Shown in pieces: positions 6,593-14,699 of a stretch of DNA of 33,891 bases (position 1 is its first letter; each line of letters starts with the position of its first letter). The DNA is from Candidatus Gastranaerophilales bacterium (lineage in GTDB: Bacteria; Cyanobacteriota; Vampirovibrionia; Gastranaerophilales; Gastranaerophilaceae), in the NCBI GenBank assembly GCA_944325025.1, contig CALUYN010000020.1, positions 1 to 33,891 of the forward strand, given 5' to 3'. A program made the translations under genes and the position numbers. A model generated the notes under the pieces. The model was given only the letters and a program-made list of their open reading frames with translations. It did not search any database and was not told the origin of the DNA.

Positions 6593-7981
6593 GTGTATTC
6601 TTATAATCTTAATACTTGTCCATATAATAATTATAACACAGTTAAGTCATCAAAGGCTGAAAATGTTGCAAATAGTGAACAGGTAATGGAAACTAAGCCT
6701 TCTTTTACCTCAAATCCTATTATGACTAATGTGCCTTTCAATCCTTCTTTTGCTGCTTCAAACCTTAGAACTGAACTTTCATCAAAAGATGAGAAGAATA
6801 AATATAACGAATTAACAAAAATTTTGGATAGAGAGTCTAAAAAACAGCTCAATGTTCTATTAAAGACAGGCGCTTTATTAAATTCAGATTCAAACGATAA
6901 GTCTACCACTCTTGATAATCTCTATAAAATTGCGACAACTCCGCGTGTTCAAGGACTTAATAATACTGTAATTTTGAAAGATACAATTGCAGCTATTGCT
7001 GATCCGCATACTATAACTCAGCAATTTGGCAATATCCCGCAGCAATACAAAGCTCAGGTTTCTGCTTTGGAAAACGGACAGGACGTCAATGTCGAGCATT
7101 CGGGAACCTGCGTATCTGCAAGTATTGAATTTAATCTGGCAGATAAACATCCTGCAGAATTTGCAAGATTTGCAGAAGGTTTAAGTTCTCCTGCAATGTC
7201 GGTAAAAAAAGATATTAAGTTGAATAACCTTGCCGATAATACGCTTGATGCTATCTGGCTTTTAAATGCCTTTGAAATTCCCTATGAAGCAAAAGATTTC
7301 AACAAAGCTACACTGACTTTTGCCCCTGATAAAAATGCAATTGTAAGAGCGCACATCCAAACAGTTGACAGAGATAAACTGGAACGTTCATCTTTGGATG
7401 TTTTAATGCAGTCAACGTTTATGCAGGTAGGTTCACAGCAGTCTTATGATTCTCTGACTGATAAAAGAGCAGGTAAATTTAATCAGAATGATAAAGGGTT
7501 GATTGAATTTGAAAAAACATTCACTGAATCTGTAGTTGAAGATAAAAATAAAATTTCAGTAACATACCAGACAGTTGATGAAAATGCACGCCTTGTCGGC
7601 TATGAAACTGATTTTAATACGATGAAAAAGCAGATAACTGATGCCCTGAATTTAGGTGAAAATGTTATTATTGGCTATACTCAGGTTGATAACAACAATA
7701 CAATAATAAACGGTCACGAAATAACAATCACAGGAACAAAAATCGGAAAAGACGGCAAAATGATATTCATTTGCAATGATACTGATGACAATATGTCTAA
7801 ATCTGTAGAGTATTCGGAAGATTATCTGCTGCCAAAAATTCATCACGCAGCACTGCCTCAATCAGTTGTTGCAAATGATGTAAATCTTGTTGAAAACTGG
7901 GTAGAAGGTTTAAAAACATACAAGGAACTCAAAAAACAGGCTCAGCAGCAAGGAGTAAACAGATTACAAATAGCGGCTTAA
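6593..7981 (+). CDS. Hypothetical protein, candidate papain/C39-like cysteine peptidase
   Basis: Start is GTG 6593 with GCGGAGTGG about 6 nt upstream. TATAAT at 6567-6572 is a possible -10. The first 60 residues or so are disordered and Asn/Ser-rich, with no signal peptide, and include KPSFTSNP. Residue C173 lies in EHSGTCVSASIEFNLAD. H375 lies in INGHEITITG, followed about 20 residues on by FICNDTDD (N395, D396). A Cys before a helix, then a His in a beta strand, then Asn or Asp about 20 residues later is the layout of papain-like folds (C1/C39). The active-site reading is inference and other functions are possible. I do not recognise a named family. The next gene downstream, also without signal peptide, starts 80 nt later and has its own ribosome site. 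Confidence 0.6.
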   Translation: MYSYNLNTCPYNNYNTVKSSKAENVANSEQVMETKPSFTSNPIMTNVPFNPSFAASNLRTELSSKDEKNKYNELTKILDRESKKQLNVLLKTGALLNSDSNDKSTTLDNLYKIATTPRVQGLNNTVILKDTIAAIADPHTITQQFGNIPQQYKAQVSALENGQDVNVEHSGTCVSASIEFNLADKHPAEFARFAEGLSSPAMSVKKDIKLNNLADNTLDAIWLLNAFEIPYEAKDFNKATLTFAPDKNAIVRAHIQTVDRDKLERSSLDVLMQSTFMQVGSQQSYDSLTDKRAGKFNQNDKGLIEFEKTFTESVVEDKNKISVTYQTVDENARLVGYETDFNTMKKQITDALNLGENVIIGYTQVDNNNTIINGHEITITGTKIGKDGKMIFICNDTDDNMSKSVEYSEDYLLPKIHHAALPQSVVANDVNLVENWVEGLKTYKELKKQAQQQGVNRLQIAA

Positions 7982-8060
7982 TGTTCTTTTACATTGAGCC
8001 TAAATTTTAGCAAAAAATATATTGACGGTGTTTAATTAGTTTAGTAAAAGGTGAAAAAAT

Positions 8061-9686
8061 ATGAATTTAATAATAAACGGATTGCCCAAAATTACATTTA
8101 AGTCAGCAGCGGTTTCTCCACAGCCTGCAGCCCAACCGCTTACAAATTCTGTAGCAAAACCTGATACTTTTGAAAAATCAGAAACTAAATCTTCTGTATC
8201 TAAGTATTCATCTCCTCAATATTCTCAAACAGACATTTTTTATATAAACGATAATCACGGCAGAATTGGCAATATGGCGCGTATATATACCGCAAAAACA
8301 ATGTATGACAATTTAAACAAAAATTCAACTGCAGACAGATTTGTCCTTGCTGCAGGCGATATTTCAGCCGGAGCTGATTTGCATATAGTAAAAGCTGCAA
8401 GCACTTATATGAACGGCCTTGGAGTAGAAGCTACATCTGATGGAAACCATGAATATGATGCAAGTCCTTCAGAAATTGCTGAAAGCAAAAAAGGAGCAAA
8501 ATTCAAAAGTCTTGGGCTGAATTTACAAATTCCGAAAGGCAACCCGCTTGATGGTGTAATTGAAAAGTCGTTCGTAATAGAAAAAAATGGGCATAAATAC
8601 GCAATCATTGGTCTTGCCCCTCCTGATTTACACGAAAGAATTAGAGATAATGAATCAAGAAAGCAGATAGGTATTGATGATTTTGAAAAGACATTAAAAG
8701 ATATTCAAAATCTCACAGATGAATATAAAAAGCAGGGAATAAATAAAATAATTCTTCTTTCTCACTGCGGTCTTGAAAAAGATCAGAAAATCGCTCAAGA
8801 AACATCAGGAATTGATGTAATTATCGGCGGGCATACGCATGACCTGTTAGAAGGAATTAAAGAAGGCAAAAATCTTTTATATTCAAAAGCAAACGAGCCT
8901 GTAATTATTACTCAGGCAGGCAAAGACGGCGAATATTTCGGCGATTTGAAAATTACCTGGGATGATGAAAAAGGTGTTATTGTCAAAGCCCAAAATAATG
9001 TAACGGCTTCAAGCAATTTCAAACGTAACAGAGTATTAAAAGGTGTGTTTGATCAAATTCTCGGGAAACCTGAGCACTTAGGCACTATCAAGTCTGTTGC
9101 TCCGCAGGTAAAAAACCGTTTGATAGAACCAAATCCCAATGGCTTTTTCATTATGGACGCTGTTAGAAACGAATTTGGTACCGATATTGCGCTGATAAAT
9201 GTTGGAAACATCAGAGGATTTTTCGAACCGGGTTCTTTGGATTCAAGGCAGGTGTTTGAAGTTGTTCCTTTAAAAAATAATATGGTAAAACTAAAACTGA
9301 CTGAAAAAGAGATTGTTGATGCTCTAAAAACTGGTGCAAAATCCTTTGTTAACCCTGGAAATAAACCCGGAATTGTTATCCCGTCAGGGCTAAAATATAC
9401 GGTTTCTAAAAAAGGCGAGTTGAAATCACTTTCATTTATTGATAAATCAGGTAAAGAAATACCTATTGATGTAAATAATCCAGATCCTAATAAAACTTAT
9501 ACAGTAGCAACTGATGATTTCTTTGCATCAGGCGGTGACAATCTTATTTCAAATAAAATTGCTTCTAATCAAATTGATGAGAAATTTGATTTTGACAAAG
9601 ATAAATTAACATGCGACTATGTTAAAAAGCTGAACGCTCCGATAGAAATTAAGGACGACGGCAGAATAACAGTTGTTGACGCTTAA
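8061..9686 (+). CDS. 5'-nucleotidase / UshA-like metallophosphoesterase
   Basis: This 541-residue protein has both UshA domains. The N-terminal calcineurin-type phosphoesterase shows DIFYINDNHG (58-67), AAGD (97-100), DGNHEYD (127-133), SHCG (234-237) and GGHTHD (256-261), the five metal-ligand blocks. The 5'-nucleotidase C-terminal domain covers roughly 340-520, with NVGNIRG, VVPLKNNMV and the substrate-stacking type FFASGGDN near the end. It should remove phosphate from nucleotides, or split UDP-sugars or related compounds. Family members are normally exported, yet the first 57 residues (MNLIINGLPKITFKSAAV and a Pro/Ser/Lys-rich stretch) contain no hydrophobic signal. AAAGGTG at about 8048-8054 is the ribosome site. 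The last bases overlap the convergent fliA-like gene by 4 nt. The family call is firm; the substrate is not known. Confidence 0.88.
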   Translation: MNLIINGLPKITFKSAAVSPQPAAQPLTNSVAKPDTFEKSETKSSVSKYSSPQYSQTDIFYINDNHGRIGNMARIYTAKTMYDNLNKNSTADRFVLAAGDISAGADLHIVKAASTYMNGLGVEATSDGNHEYDASPSEIAESKKGAKFKSLGLNLQIPKGNPLDGVIEKSFVIEKNGHKYAIIGLAPPDLHERIRDNESRKQIGIDDFEKTLKDIQNLTDEYKKQGINKIILLSHCGLEKDQKIAQETSGIDVIIGGHTHDLLEGIKEGKNLLYSKANEPVIITQAGKDGEYFGDLKITWDDEKGVIVKAQNNVTASSNFKRNRVLKGVFDQILGKPEHLGTIKSVAPQVKNRLIEPNPNGFFIMDAVRNEFGTDIALINVGNIRGFFEPGSLDSRQVFEVVPLKNNMVKLKLTEKEIVDALKTGAKSFVNPGNKPGIVIPSGLKYTVSKKGELKSLSFIDKSGKEIPIDVNNPDPNKTYTVATDDFFASGGDNLISNKIASNQIDEKFDFDKDKLTCDYVKKLNAPIEIKDDGRITVVDA

Positions 9687-10345
9687 TATCCATATTGTTC
9701 TTTTGAATTCAAATACTCTTTAACAGTGTTAAGCGATGACTGGACAATACGTGTAACGCGGGATGGTGAAAGCCCAACCTGACGCGCAATATCTTTCACC
9801 TGCATATTTCTGTAAAATCTGTATTCAACGACAGTTCTTTCCTTTGGCGGAAGTTTTGCAATAGCTTCTCTAATCATTCTGCCCATTTCAGTAATTTCTG
9901 CATTTTCATCGGGTTGTGCATGTGTATCTTTCAAAAAGTCAAACGGAGAATCATTATCGCTTGCGGCAGCGGCCAATCCGTCAATAGACAGCACTGTTTC
10001 GTAAATAGCTTCACGAACTTTGGCTTTTTGCATGTCCATGCCTTCAACAGCTTCTTCTTCGTCGTACTCCCCTTCTGCTTTGTGTTTTAAAGAGTACCAT
10101 TTATATCTTATTCTTAATTCATTTCTTATCGCCCATCTTACAGCGGTTGCAATATAAGCTGCATTGTATCTTTCAAGCTGTTCAGGTGATTTATTTTTAA
10201 TCAAAACCTGTATAGCAATAATGCCTATGGAAACAAGTTCTTCATACTCAACCATGTGTGAAGGAATTCTTCTCTGTTCCACTTTGGCAACTTTTTGGAC
10301 TATATCTATGTATTCTTTGAGTTTATTTTTATCTTGTATAATCAT
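9683..10345 (-). CDS. fliA: RNA polymerase sigma factor, FliA/WhiG (sigma-28) type
   Basis: The product is 220 residues, close to the 230-260 of FliA. Region 2 is seen in YEELVSIGIIAIQVL and AAYIATAVRWAIRNELR. Region 4 is seen in IAKLPPKERTVVEYRFYRN, followed by a helix-turn-helix MQVKDIARQVGLSPSRVTRI. The middle part (region 3) is short and Ala/Asp-rich. Sigma-28 directs late flagellar genes such as flagellin and motor proteins. Location 30 nt downstream of flhB supports a flagellar role, although WhiG/SigB-like sigma factors share this layout. No Shine-Dalgarno site is evident before ATG 10343-10345, so translation may be coupled to flhB. It converges with, and overlaps by 4 nt, the nucleotidase gene. 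Confidence 0.78.
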   Translation of the reverse strand: MIIQDKNKLKEYIDIVQKVAKVEQRRIPSHMVEYEELVSIGIIAIQVLIKNKSPEQLERYNAAYIATAVRWAIRNELRIRYKWYSLKHKAEGEYDEEEAVEGMDMQKAKVREAIYETVLSIDGLAAAASDNDSPFDFLKDTHAQPDENAEITEMGRMIREAIAKLPPKERTVVEYRFYRNMQVKDIARQVGLSPSRVTRIVQSSLNTVKEYLNSKEQYGY

Positions 10346-10375
10346 GATTACATTTTTATCTTATCATAGAACTTC

Positions 10376-11449
10376 TTATATTCTACCTTTATTTGTAGTA
10401 TTTTTCAAGTTATAAACAAAAAGTAAGATTTCCGCTATTGCTTTGTACAGTTCTGGCGGAATCTGCTGGTTTAAATCTACCATTTTAAAAAGAGCACGTG
10501 CAACAGGTGCGTTTTCAATAACCGGAACCCCGTGTTCTTTAGCAATTGTGATAATTTGTTTTGCAATAAGCTCGGTTCCTTTTGCAATAAGCATGGGTGA
10601 TGCCATTTCTTCTGCCTTATATTTAAGGGCGCATGCAATATGTGTCGGGTTTGTAACGACAAAATCCGCATCAGGAACGGCATCCATCATCCCTCTTTGA
10701 AGCATCTGCATACGGCGCTGCCTGAGGGCTGCTTTGACATTCGGGTCGCCTTCTGTGTTTTTGTATTCGTCTTTTATTTCTTTAAAAGACATTTTTTGGT
10801 CTTTTAGAAATTTCCATTTTGTAACACCGTAGTCAGCTGCTGAAATCACAAGAAACGCTATACAGGCTTTAAAGATAAAGTCTGTTATGAGCTTGCCGAA
10901 TTCTATCATAACTGCAAAATTATTATCTATTGCGGCAAGCATTAAGATATTTTCAATATGTTCCATATAAACGCTGTAACCAATATATCCTAAAAGAATT
11001 ACTTTCAATATATTTTTGAATAGTTCAAACAGTGTTTTTATAGACATAAGGTTTTTAAAGTACTTTGTAGGGTTTAATTTGTCTAGTTTCGGAACTAGAG
11101 GTGCTGTTGCAACAAGCGGGCCTACCTGAATAAAATCTGCCATAATTGCAACAAACCACGCAATAAAAAGTATTGGACCAATGATTAATACCGTACATTT
11201 TATCGTTACGGTTAAAATATATGTCATGCCGATATCTGACAGATGACCGTTTGGTATTTGTTCATAAAGCAGCATATAAAGCTGCACAATTTGCTCCCAG
11301 ACAAACGGCGCAAGACCAAATATTACGGAAAATAATATGAGCATTGAAACAGCAGTTGAAAAATCTTTTGATTTAACAACCTGACCTTCTTTTCTTGCCT
11401 GCTCGAGTTTTCTCGGCGTGGCATCAAATTGTTTGTCTTCATCACCCAT
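10376..11449 (-). CDS. flhB: Flagellar type III export switch protein FlhB
   Basis: The 357-residue length is typical. The N-terminus DKQFDATPRKLEQARKEGQV is the FlhB/YscU signature. Four membrane segments lie at about 33-50, 78-103, 144-161 and 185-207. The cytoplasmic part contains the autocleavage site NPTH at 267-270, followed by IACALKY. FlhB sits in the export gate and, after self-cleavage at N-P, lets FliK switch export from hook to filament subunits. AAGGAA is 6-7 nt before the ATG. A promoter with an extended -10 lies just upstream (11469-11498), overlapping the end of deoC, so flhB-fliA can be transcribed separately from metF-deoC. Confidence 0.95.
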   Translation of the reverse strand: MGDEDKQFDATPRKLEQARKEGQVVKSKDFSTAVSMLILFSVIFGLAPFVWEQIVQLYMLLYEQIPNGHLSDIGMTYILTVTIKCTVLIIGPILFIAWFVAIMADFIQVGPLVATAPLVPKLDKLNPTKYFKNLMSIKTLFELFKNILKVILLGYIGYSVYMEHIENILMLAAIDNNFAVMIEFGKLITDFIFKACIAFLVISAADYGVTKWKFLKDQKMSFKEIKDEYKNTEGDPNVKAALRQRRMQMLQRGMMDAVPDADFVVTNPTHIACALKYKAEEMASPMLIAKGTELIAKQIITIAKEHGVPVIENAPVARALFKMVDLNQQIPPELYKAIAEILLFVYNLKNTTNKGRI

Positions 11450-11468
11450 TTGCTATTCCTTAATTATA

Positions 11469-11498
11469 ATTATAGCATGGTCAAAATTCAGGACACAA
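11469..11498 (-). promoter_or_regulatory. Promoter for flhB-fliA
   Basis: On the minus strand TTGTGT (11498-11493), an 18-nt spacer and TATAAT (11474-11469) preceded by TGC (extended -10) stand 19 nt before the flhB start codon. The -35 box lies inside the last codons of deoC. Confidence 0.6.
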
Positions 11499-12138
11499 TT
11501 TTGACACCTGAGCTTGTGCCTAATCTTTCTGCACCTGCTTCAAGCATTTTTATAGCTGTTTCTTTATCTCTTATTCCGCCGGATGCTTTGACTTTCAATC
11601 CGTAAGGCGAAACTGTATCATACATAAGCTTAACATCTTCAGCTTTTGCGCCTACACCGTTTTTTACAAAGCCTGTTGATGTTTTTACAAAATCGGCTTT
11701 TGCCTCAATGCAGAGTTCACAGGCTCGTTTTATTTCGACTTTTTCTAAAAGGTCTGTTTCAAGAATTACTTTCAGAGGTTTATCCTTGCAAGCTTTTTTT
11801 ACGGCTTTTATGTCATTTACGACAAATTCATAATCTTTGTCTTTCAACTTTGAAACATTAATTACCATATCAATTTCGTCAGCACCATCCTCAACTGCTT
11901 TTGAGGTTTCAAATGCTTTAACATCACTTCTGTTTGCGCCAAGAGGAAAGCCTACTACCGTAACAACTTTCACATCAGTATTTTTAAGCTGTTCTTTTGC
12001 GAGTTTTACATACAATGGATTTATACACACTCCTAAAAAGTTATATTTTTTTGCTTCTTCAAAGAGTTTGATAAAATCTTCATGTTTTGCATCCTGTTTT
12101 AAAAGTGTGTGTTCAATATGTTTGTTTAAATTTTCCAT
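11488..12138 (-). CDS. deoC: Deoxyribose-phosphate aldolase
   Basis: The 216-residue TIM-barrel enzyme cleaves 2-deoxyribose-5-phosphate to glyceraldehyde-3-phosphate and acetaldehyde in deoxynucleoside breakdown. The N-terminus IEHTLLKQDA matches the IDHTLL start. EIDMVIN at 88-94 carries the catalytic Asp (D90). FVKTSTGF at 150-157 carries the Schiff-base Lys (K152), and VKASGGIRD carries the second Lys (K184). Its length and motifs match the short bacterial DeoC type. Its start overlaps the end of metF by 13 nt, which implies co-transcription. No other deoxynucleoside catabolic gene (deoA, deoB, deoD) is nearby. The UshA-like nucleotidase at 8061 could supply nucleosides, but a link is only a suggestion. 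Confidence 0.95.
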   Translation of the reverse strand: MENLNKHIEHTLLKQDAKHEDFIKLFEEAKKYNFLGVCINPLYVKLAKEQLKNTDVKVVTVVGFPLGANRSDVKAFETSKAVEDGADEIDMVINVSKLKDKDYEFVVNDIKAVKKACKDKPLKVILETDLLEKVEIKRACELCIEAKADFVKTSTGFVKNGVGAKAEDVKLMYDTVSPYGLKVKASGGIRDKETAIKMLEAGAERLGTSSGVKIVS

Positions 12139-12989
12139 TCTTCCCCCTTTATGTTATCTAAAATTTTTGATGTTGAGTGTGATTTATTTAATGTGAAAAA
12201 GTGAAGCCCGCAAGCTCCTTTTTCAAGTAGTTCAAGACATTGTTGAGTAGCATAATCTATGCCGAAAGCCTGTAATGACTTTGAATTATTTTTGTATTGC
12301 TCTATTTTTTCTTTCACAATATCAGGAACCGTGATTTTAGCCATTGAGGTCATTTTTGTTATTTGTTTTTCGCTTATTATAGGCATAATTCCCGGAATTA
12401 CAGGCAGATTTATTCCTTCATCCCGTAAAATATTTACATAATCGAAATATTTTTTATTATCAAAAAACAGCTGCGTAAATATAACATCGGCTCCTGCATC
12501 AACCTTTTTCTTTAAATTCTTTATGTCCGTGTATAAATCAGGGCTTTCAATATGGCCTTCCGGGTAGCCTGCGACGCCAATAGATAGATTTGTACGCTCT
12601 TTTATAAATTTTACAAGTTCGTTAGCATAGCTGAAATCAAAATTTCTGTTTATTTCAAAATCAGGGATATCACCCCTGAGTGCGAGAACATTCTCTACTC
12701 CGGCCTGTTCTATTTTTATAAGTGCAGATTTGATACTTTCTTTTGAGGATGTAATACAGGTAAAATGCGGCATAACGTTAAGTCCAAGAGCTTTAATCTG
12801 CTGTAAAAGCTCAAATGATTTCCCGCCTTTACCGCCTGCTCCATAGGTCAAAGAAACAAATTCAGGATTGTACTTTTTTAGCACCTTTATTTCATCTAGC
12901 AAATTACCATTATCGGAATTTGGCGGAAAAACTTCAAAAGAAATAACAGGTCTGGATTTTTTATCCGAATAAATTTCCCTAAGCTTCAT
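12126..12989 (-). CDS. metF: 5,10-Methylenetetrahydrofolate reductase
   Basis: The 287-residue length matches bacterial MetF. SFEVFPP (17-23), FVSLTYGAGG, a VMPHFTCI strand, VLALRGD and DVIFTQLFFD are the FAD and folate-binding strands of the barrel. The enzyme makes 5-methyl-tetrahydrofolate for methionine synthesis. The C-terminal LHFFTLNK block is also typical. There is no Shine-Dalgarno sequence. TATAAT on the minus strand at 13001-12996, preceded by TGC, ends exactly 6 nt before the ATG, so the mRNA is probably leaderless. It leads the run metF-deoC-flhB-fliA and diverges from the SulP gene with overlapping promoters. Confidence 0.95.
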   Translation of the reverse strand: MKLREIYSDKKSRPVISFEVFPPNSDNGNLLDEIKVLKKYNPEFVSLTYGAGGKGGKSFELLQQIKALGLNVMPHFTCITSSKESIKSALIKIEQAGVENVLALRGDIPDFEINRNFDFSYANELVKFIKERTNLSIGVAGYPEGHIESPDLYTDIKNLKKKVDAGADVIFTQLFFDNKKYFDYVNILRDEGINLPVIPGIMPIISEKQITKMTSMAKITVPDIVKEKIEQYKNNSKSLQAFGIDYATQQCLELLEKGACGLHFFTLNKSHSTSKILDNIKGEEWKI

Positions 12990-12992
12990 AGG

Positions 12993-13021
12993 TTGATTAT
13001 AGCATAAAGATTAATTATAAT
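12993..13021 (+). promoter_or_regulatory. Promoter of the SulP gene (leaderless start)
   Basis: TTGATT (12993-12998), a 17-nt spacer and TATAAT (13016-13021) precede ATG 13028 by 6 nt, with no ribosome site. It shares bases with the divergent metF promoter, so the two may compete. Confidence 0.65.
12996..13004 (-). promoter_or_regulatory. Extended -10 promoter of metF (leaderless start)
   Basis: TGCTATAAT on the minus strand (13004-12996) lies 6 nt before ATG 12989. The -35 region (ACTATT) is weak. Transcription would begin at or next to the start codon. The element overlaps the -35 box of the divergent SulP promoter. Confidence 0.6.
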
Positions 13022-13027
13022 AGTCCT

Positions 13028-14656
13028 ATGGATTTAAAAAATAAATTACAAATTTTTGCAGGGGATATACTTGGCGGGCTGAATGCTGCAATAATTACGC
13101 TTCCGCAGGCTCTTGCCTTTGGTGTCGCAACGGGTTTTGGCGCAAGCGCAGGTTTGTGGGGCGCAATAATTCTATCTTTTGTTGCCGGTATTTTAGGTAC
13201 AAAAGTTCCTATGATATCTGGGGTTACAGGGCCTGTTGCAATTGTTGTTGCATCAATTATGCATGCTTTGAATAAAGATTTGAGCGCAGTAATATTTATT
13301 CTGTTTTTAGCCGGAATTTTTCAAATTGTTTTATCTCTTACAAAACTCCCTGAAATTGTTAAATATGTACCTTACCCTGTTATATCAGGTTTTATGAACG
13401 GTGTCGGAATTATAATTATTATAATGCAGATAAATCCTCTTTTAGGGCTTCCTGCTTCTTCTAACACCATTTCTAGTATAGAAAATCTTATTAAGCAGAT
13501 AAATACGCTTAATATTGACGCACTTGCAATAGGTGCTTTGACTCTGCTTATTGTATTCGCCTTCCCTAAGCGTTGGAATAAATATATACCGTCGCAGATT
13601 TTAGCACTGATAATATGTACCATTGTTTCTGTAAAACTTGGTCTGAATGTTTCCAGGATATCTGAAATATCAGTTAGTATGCCTGATATTGTTATTCCTA
13701 AAACAAATCTTCATGATTTAATCACCTATCTTCATTACGGAGTAGCTCTGGCAATTATTTTATCATCCGAAAGTTTGCTTACTGGGCTTGTCTGCACATC
13801 TATTACAAAAATACAATTGCCTGCGAAACGTCTTTTGGCTGCTCAAGGTATCGGGAATATGTGCTGTGCCCTGACAGGTACTATGCCTGGTTCTGCTGCG
13901 ACTATGCGGACTGTTGCTGCATTGAAAACAGGGGCTTCTACAAGATTTGCAGCTATTGTTACATCAATTGTTCTGGTGCTGCTTATTTATAAATTTTCAG
14001 GTTTTGTTGCAGAAATCCCGCTCGCTGTTCTTGCGGGAATTTTGATTAAAATAGGTTATGATATCATTGACACAAAGTTTTTAAAAGTTTTAAAAATTGC
14101 GCCCAAGGATGATTTGTATGTTCTTGTGACGGTATTTTTGCTTACTGTATTTTATAATTTAATTGTTGCTGTCGGTGCGGGAATTGTTCTTGCAGCGCTT
14201 TTATATGCAAAAAGAGTTGCGGATAAAGCAAAACTCATTGACAAGCCTGTTTATGATTCAGATATCATGAAACTTGAAATGGCTCTTGAAAAAGACTATA
14301 AGCATAAAATAAGGGTTGTTCACATTAGCGGTGCATTCTTTTTCGGCTCTGCAACCCAGTTAATATCGCATTTTGATGAATTTTTAGGGACGAGATATTT
14401 GATACTCGTCTATGATAGTGAAGATATGCTAGATATATCAGCAATTTTTGCATTAGAAGACATTATCTTGCGTTTGAAATCACAGCATATAAAGATTTTA
14501 CTTGTTATTCATAATGAAGAAGTTCGCGAGCAGTTTAAAAGTTATGATATAATTTCACAGGTGGGTGAAAAACATGTATTTTTCTCCGAAGTTTCCGCAA
14601 TAGATTATGCAAAAACTTCTTTTAAAAAGCGCGTAAAAAAGAAATATTTTAATTAA
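13028..14656 (+). CDS. SulP/SLC26-family inorganic anion transporter
   Basis: This 542-residue inner-membrane protein has the SulP transport domain in its first 390 residues or so. The N-terminal block GLNAAIITLPQALAFGVATG is the signature of the first transmembrane hairpin. GVTGPVAIVVASIM and VPYPVISGFMNGVGIIII follow, with more than ten hydrophobic segments. The C-terminal 140 residues form a STAS domain (IRVVHISGAFFFGSATQL, later YLILVYDSEDMLDISA). Family members carry sulfate, bicarbonate or dicarboxylates; the ion cannot be read from sequence. No ribosome site is present, and the promoter is placed for a leaderless mRNA. It ends at a strong terminator shared with the convergent phosphohexomutase gene. 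Confidence 0.92.
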   Translation: MDLKNKLQIFAGDILGGLNAAIITLPQALAFGVATGFGASAGLWGAIILSFVAGILGTKVPMISGVTGPVAIVVASIMHALNKDLSAVIFILFLAGIFQIVLSLTKLPEIVKYVPYPVISGFMNGVGIIIIIMQINPLLGLPASSNTISSIENLIKQINTLNIDALAIGALTLLIVFAFPKRWNKYIPSQILALIICTIVSVKLGLNVSRISEISVSMPDIVIPKTNLHDLITYLHYGVALAIILSSESLLTGLVCTSITKIQLPAKRLLAAQGIGNMCCALTGTMPGSAATMRTVAALKTGASTRFAAIVTSIVLVLLIYKFSGFVAEIPLAVLAGILIKIGYDIIDTKFLKVLKIAPKDDLYVLVTVFLLTVFYNLIVAVGAGIVLAALLYAKRVADKAKLIDKPVYDSDIMKLEMALEKDYKHKIRVVHISGAFFFGSATQLISHFDEFLGTRYLILVYDSEDMLDISAIFALEDIILRLKSQHIKILLVIHNEEVREQFKSYDIISQVGEKHVFFSEVSAIDYAKTSFKKRVKKKYFN

Positions 14657-14664
14657 TCAATAAT

Positions 14665-14698
14665 AAAAAGGCCTCTTTTATTTAACGAGGCCTTTTTT
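14665..14698. terminator. Strong bidirectional terminator
   Basis: AAAAAGGCCTC (14665-14675) pairs with GAGGCCTTTTTT (14687-14698) around an 11-nt loop. T runs on both strands serve the convergent SulP and phosphohexomutase genes. Confidence 0.92.
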
Positions 14699-14699
14699 A

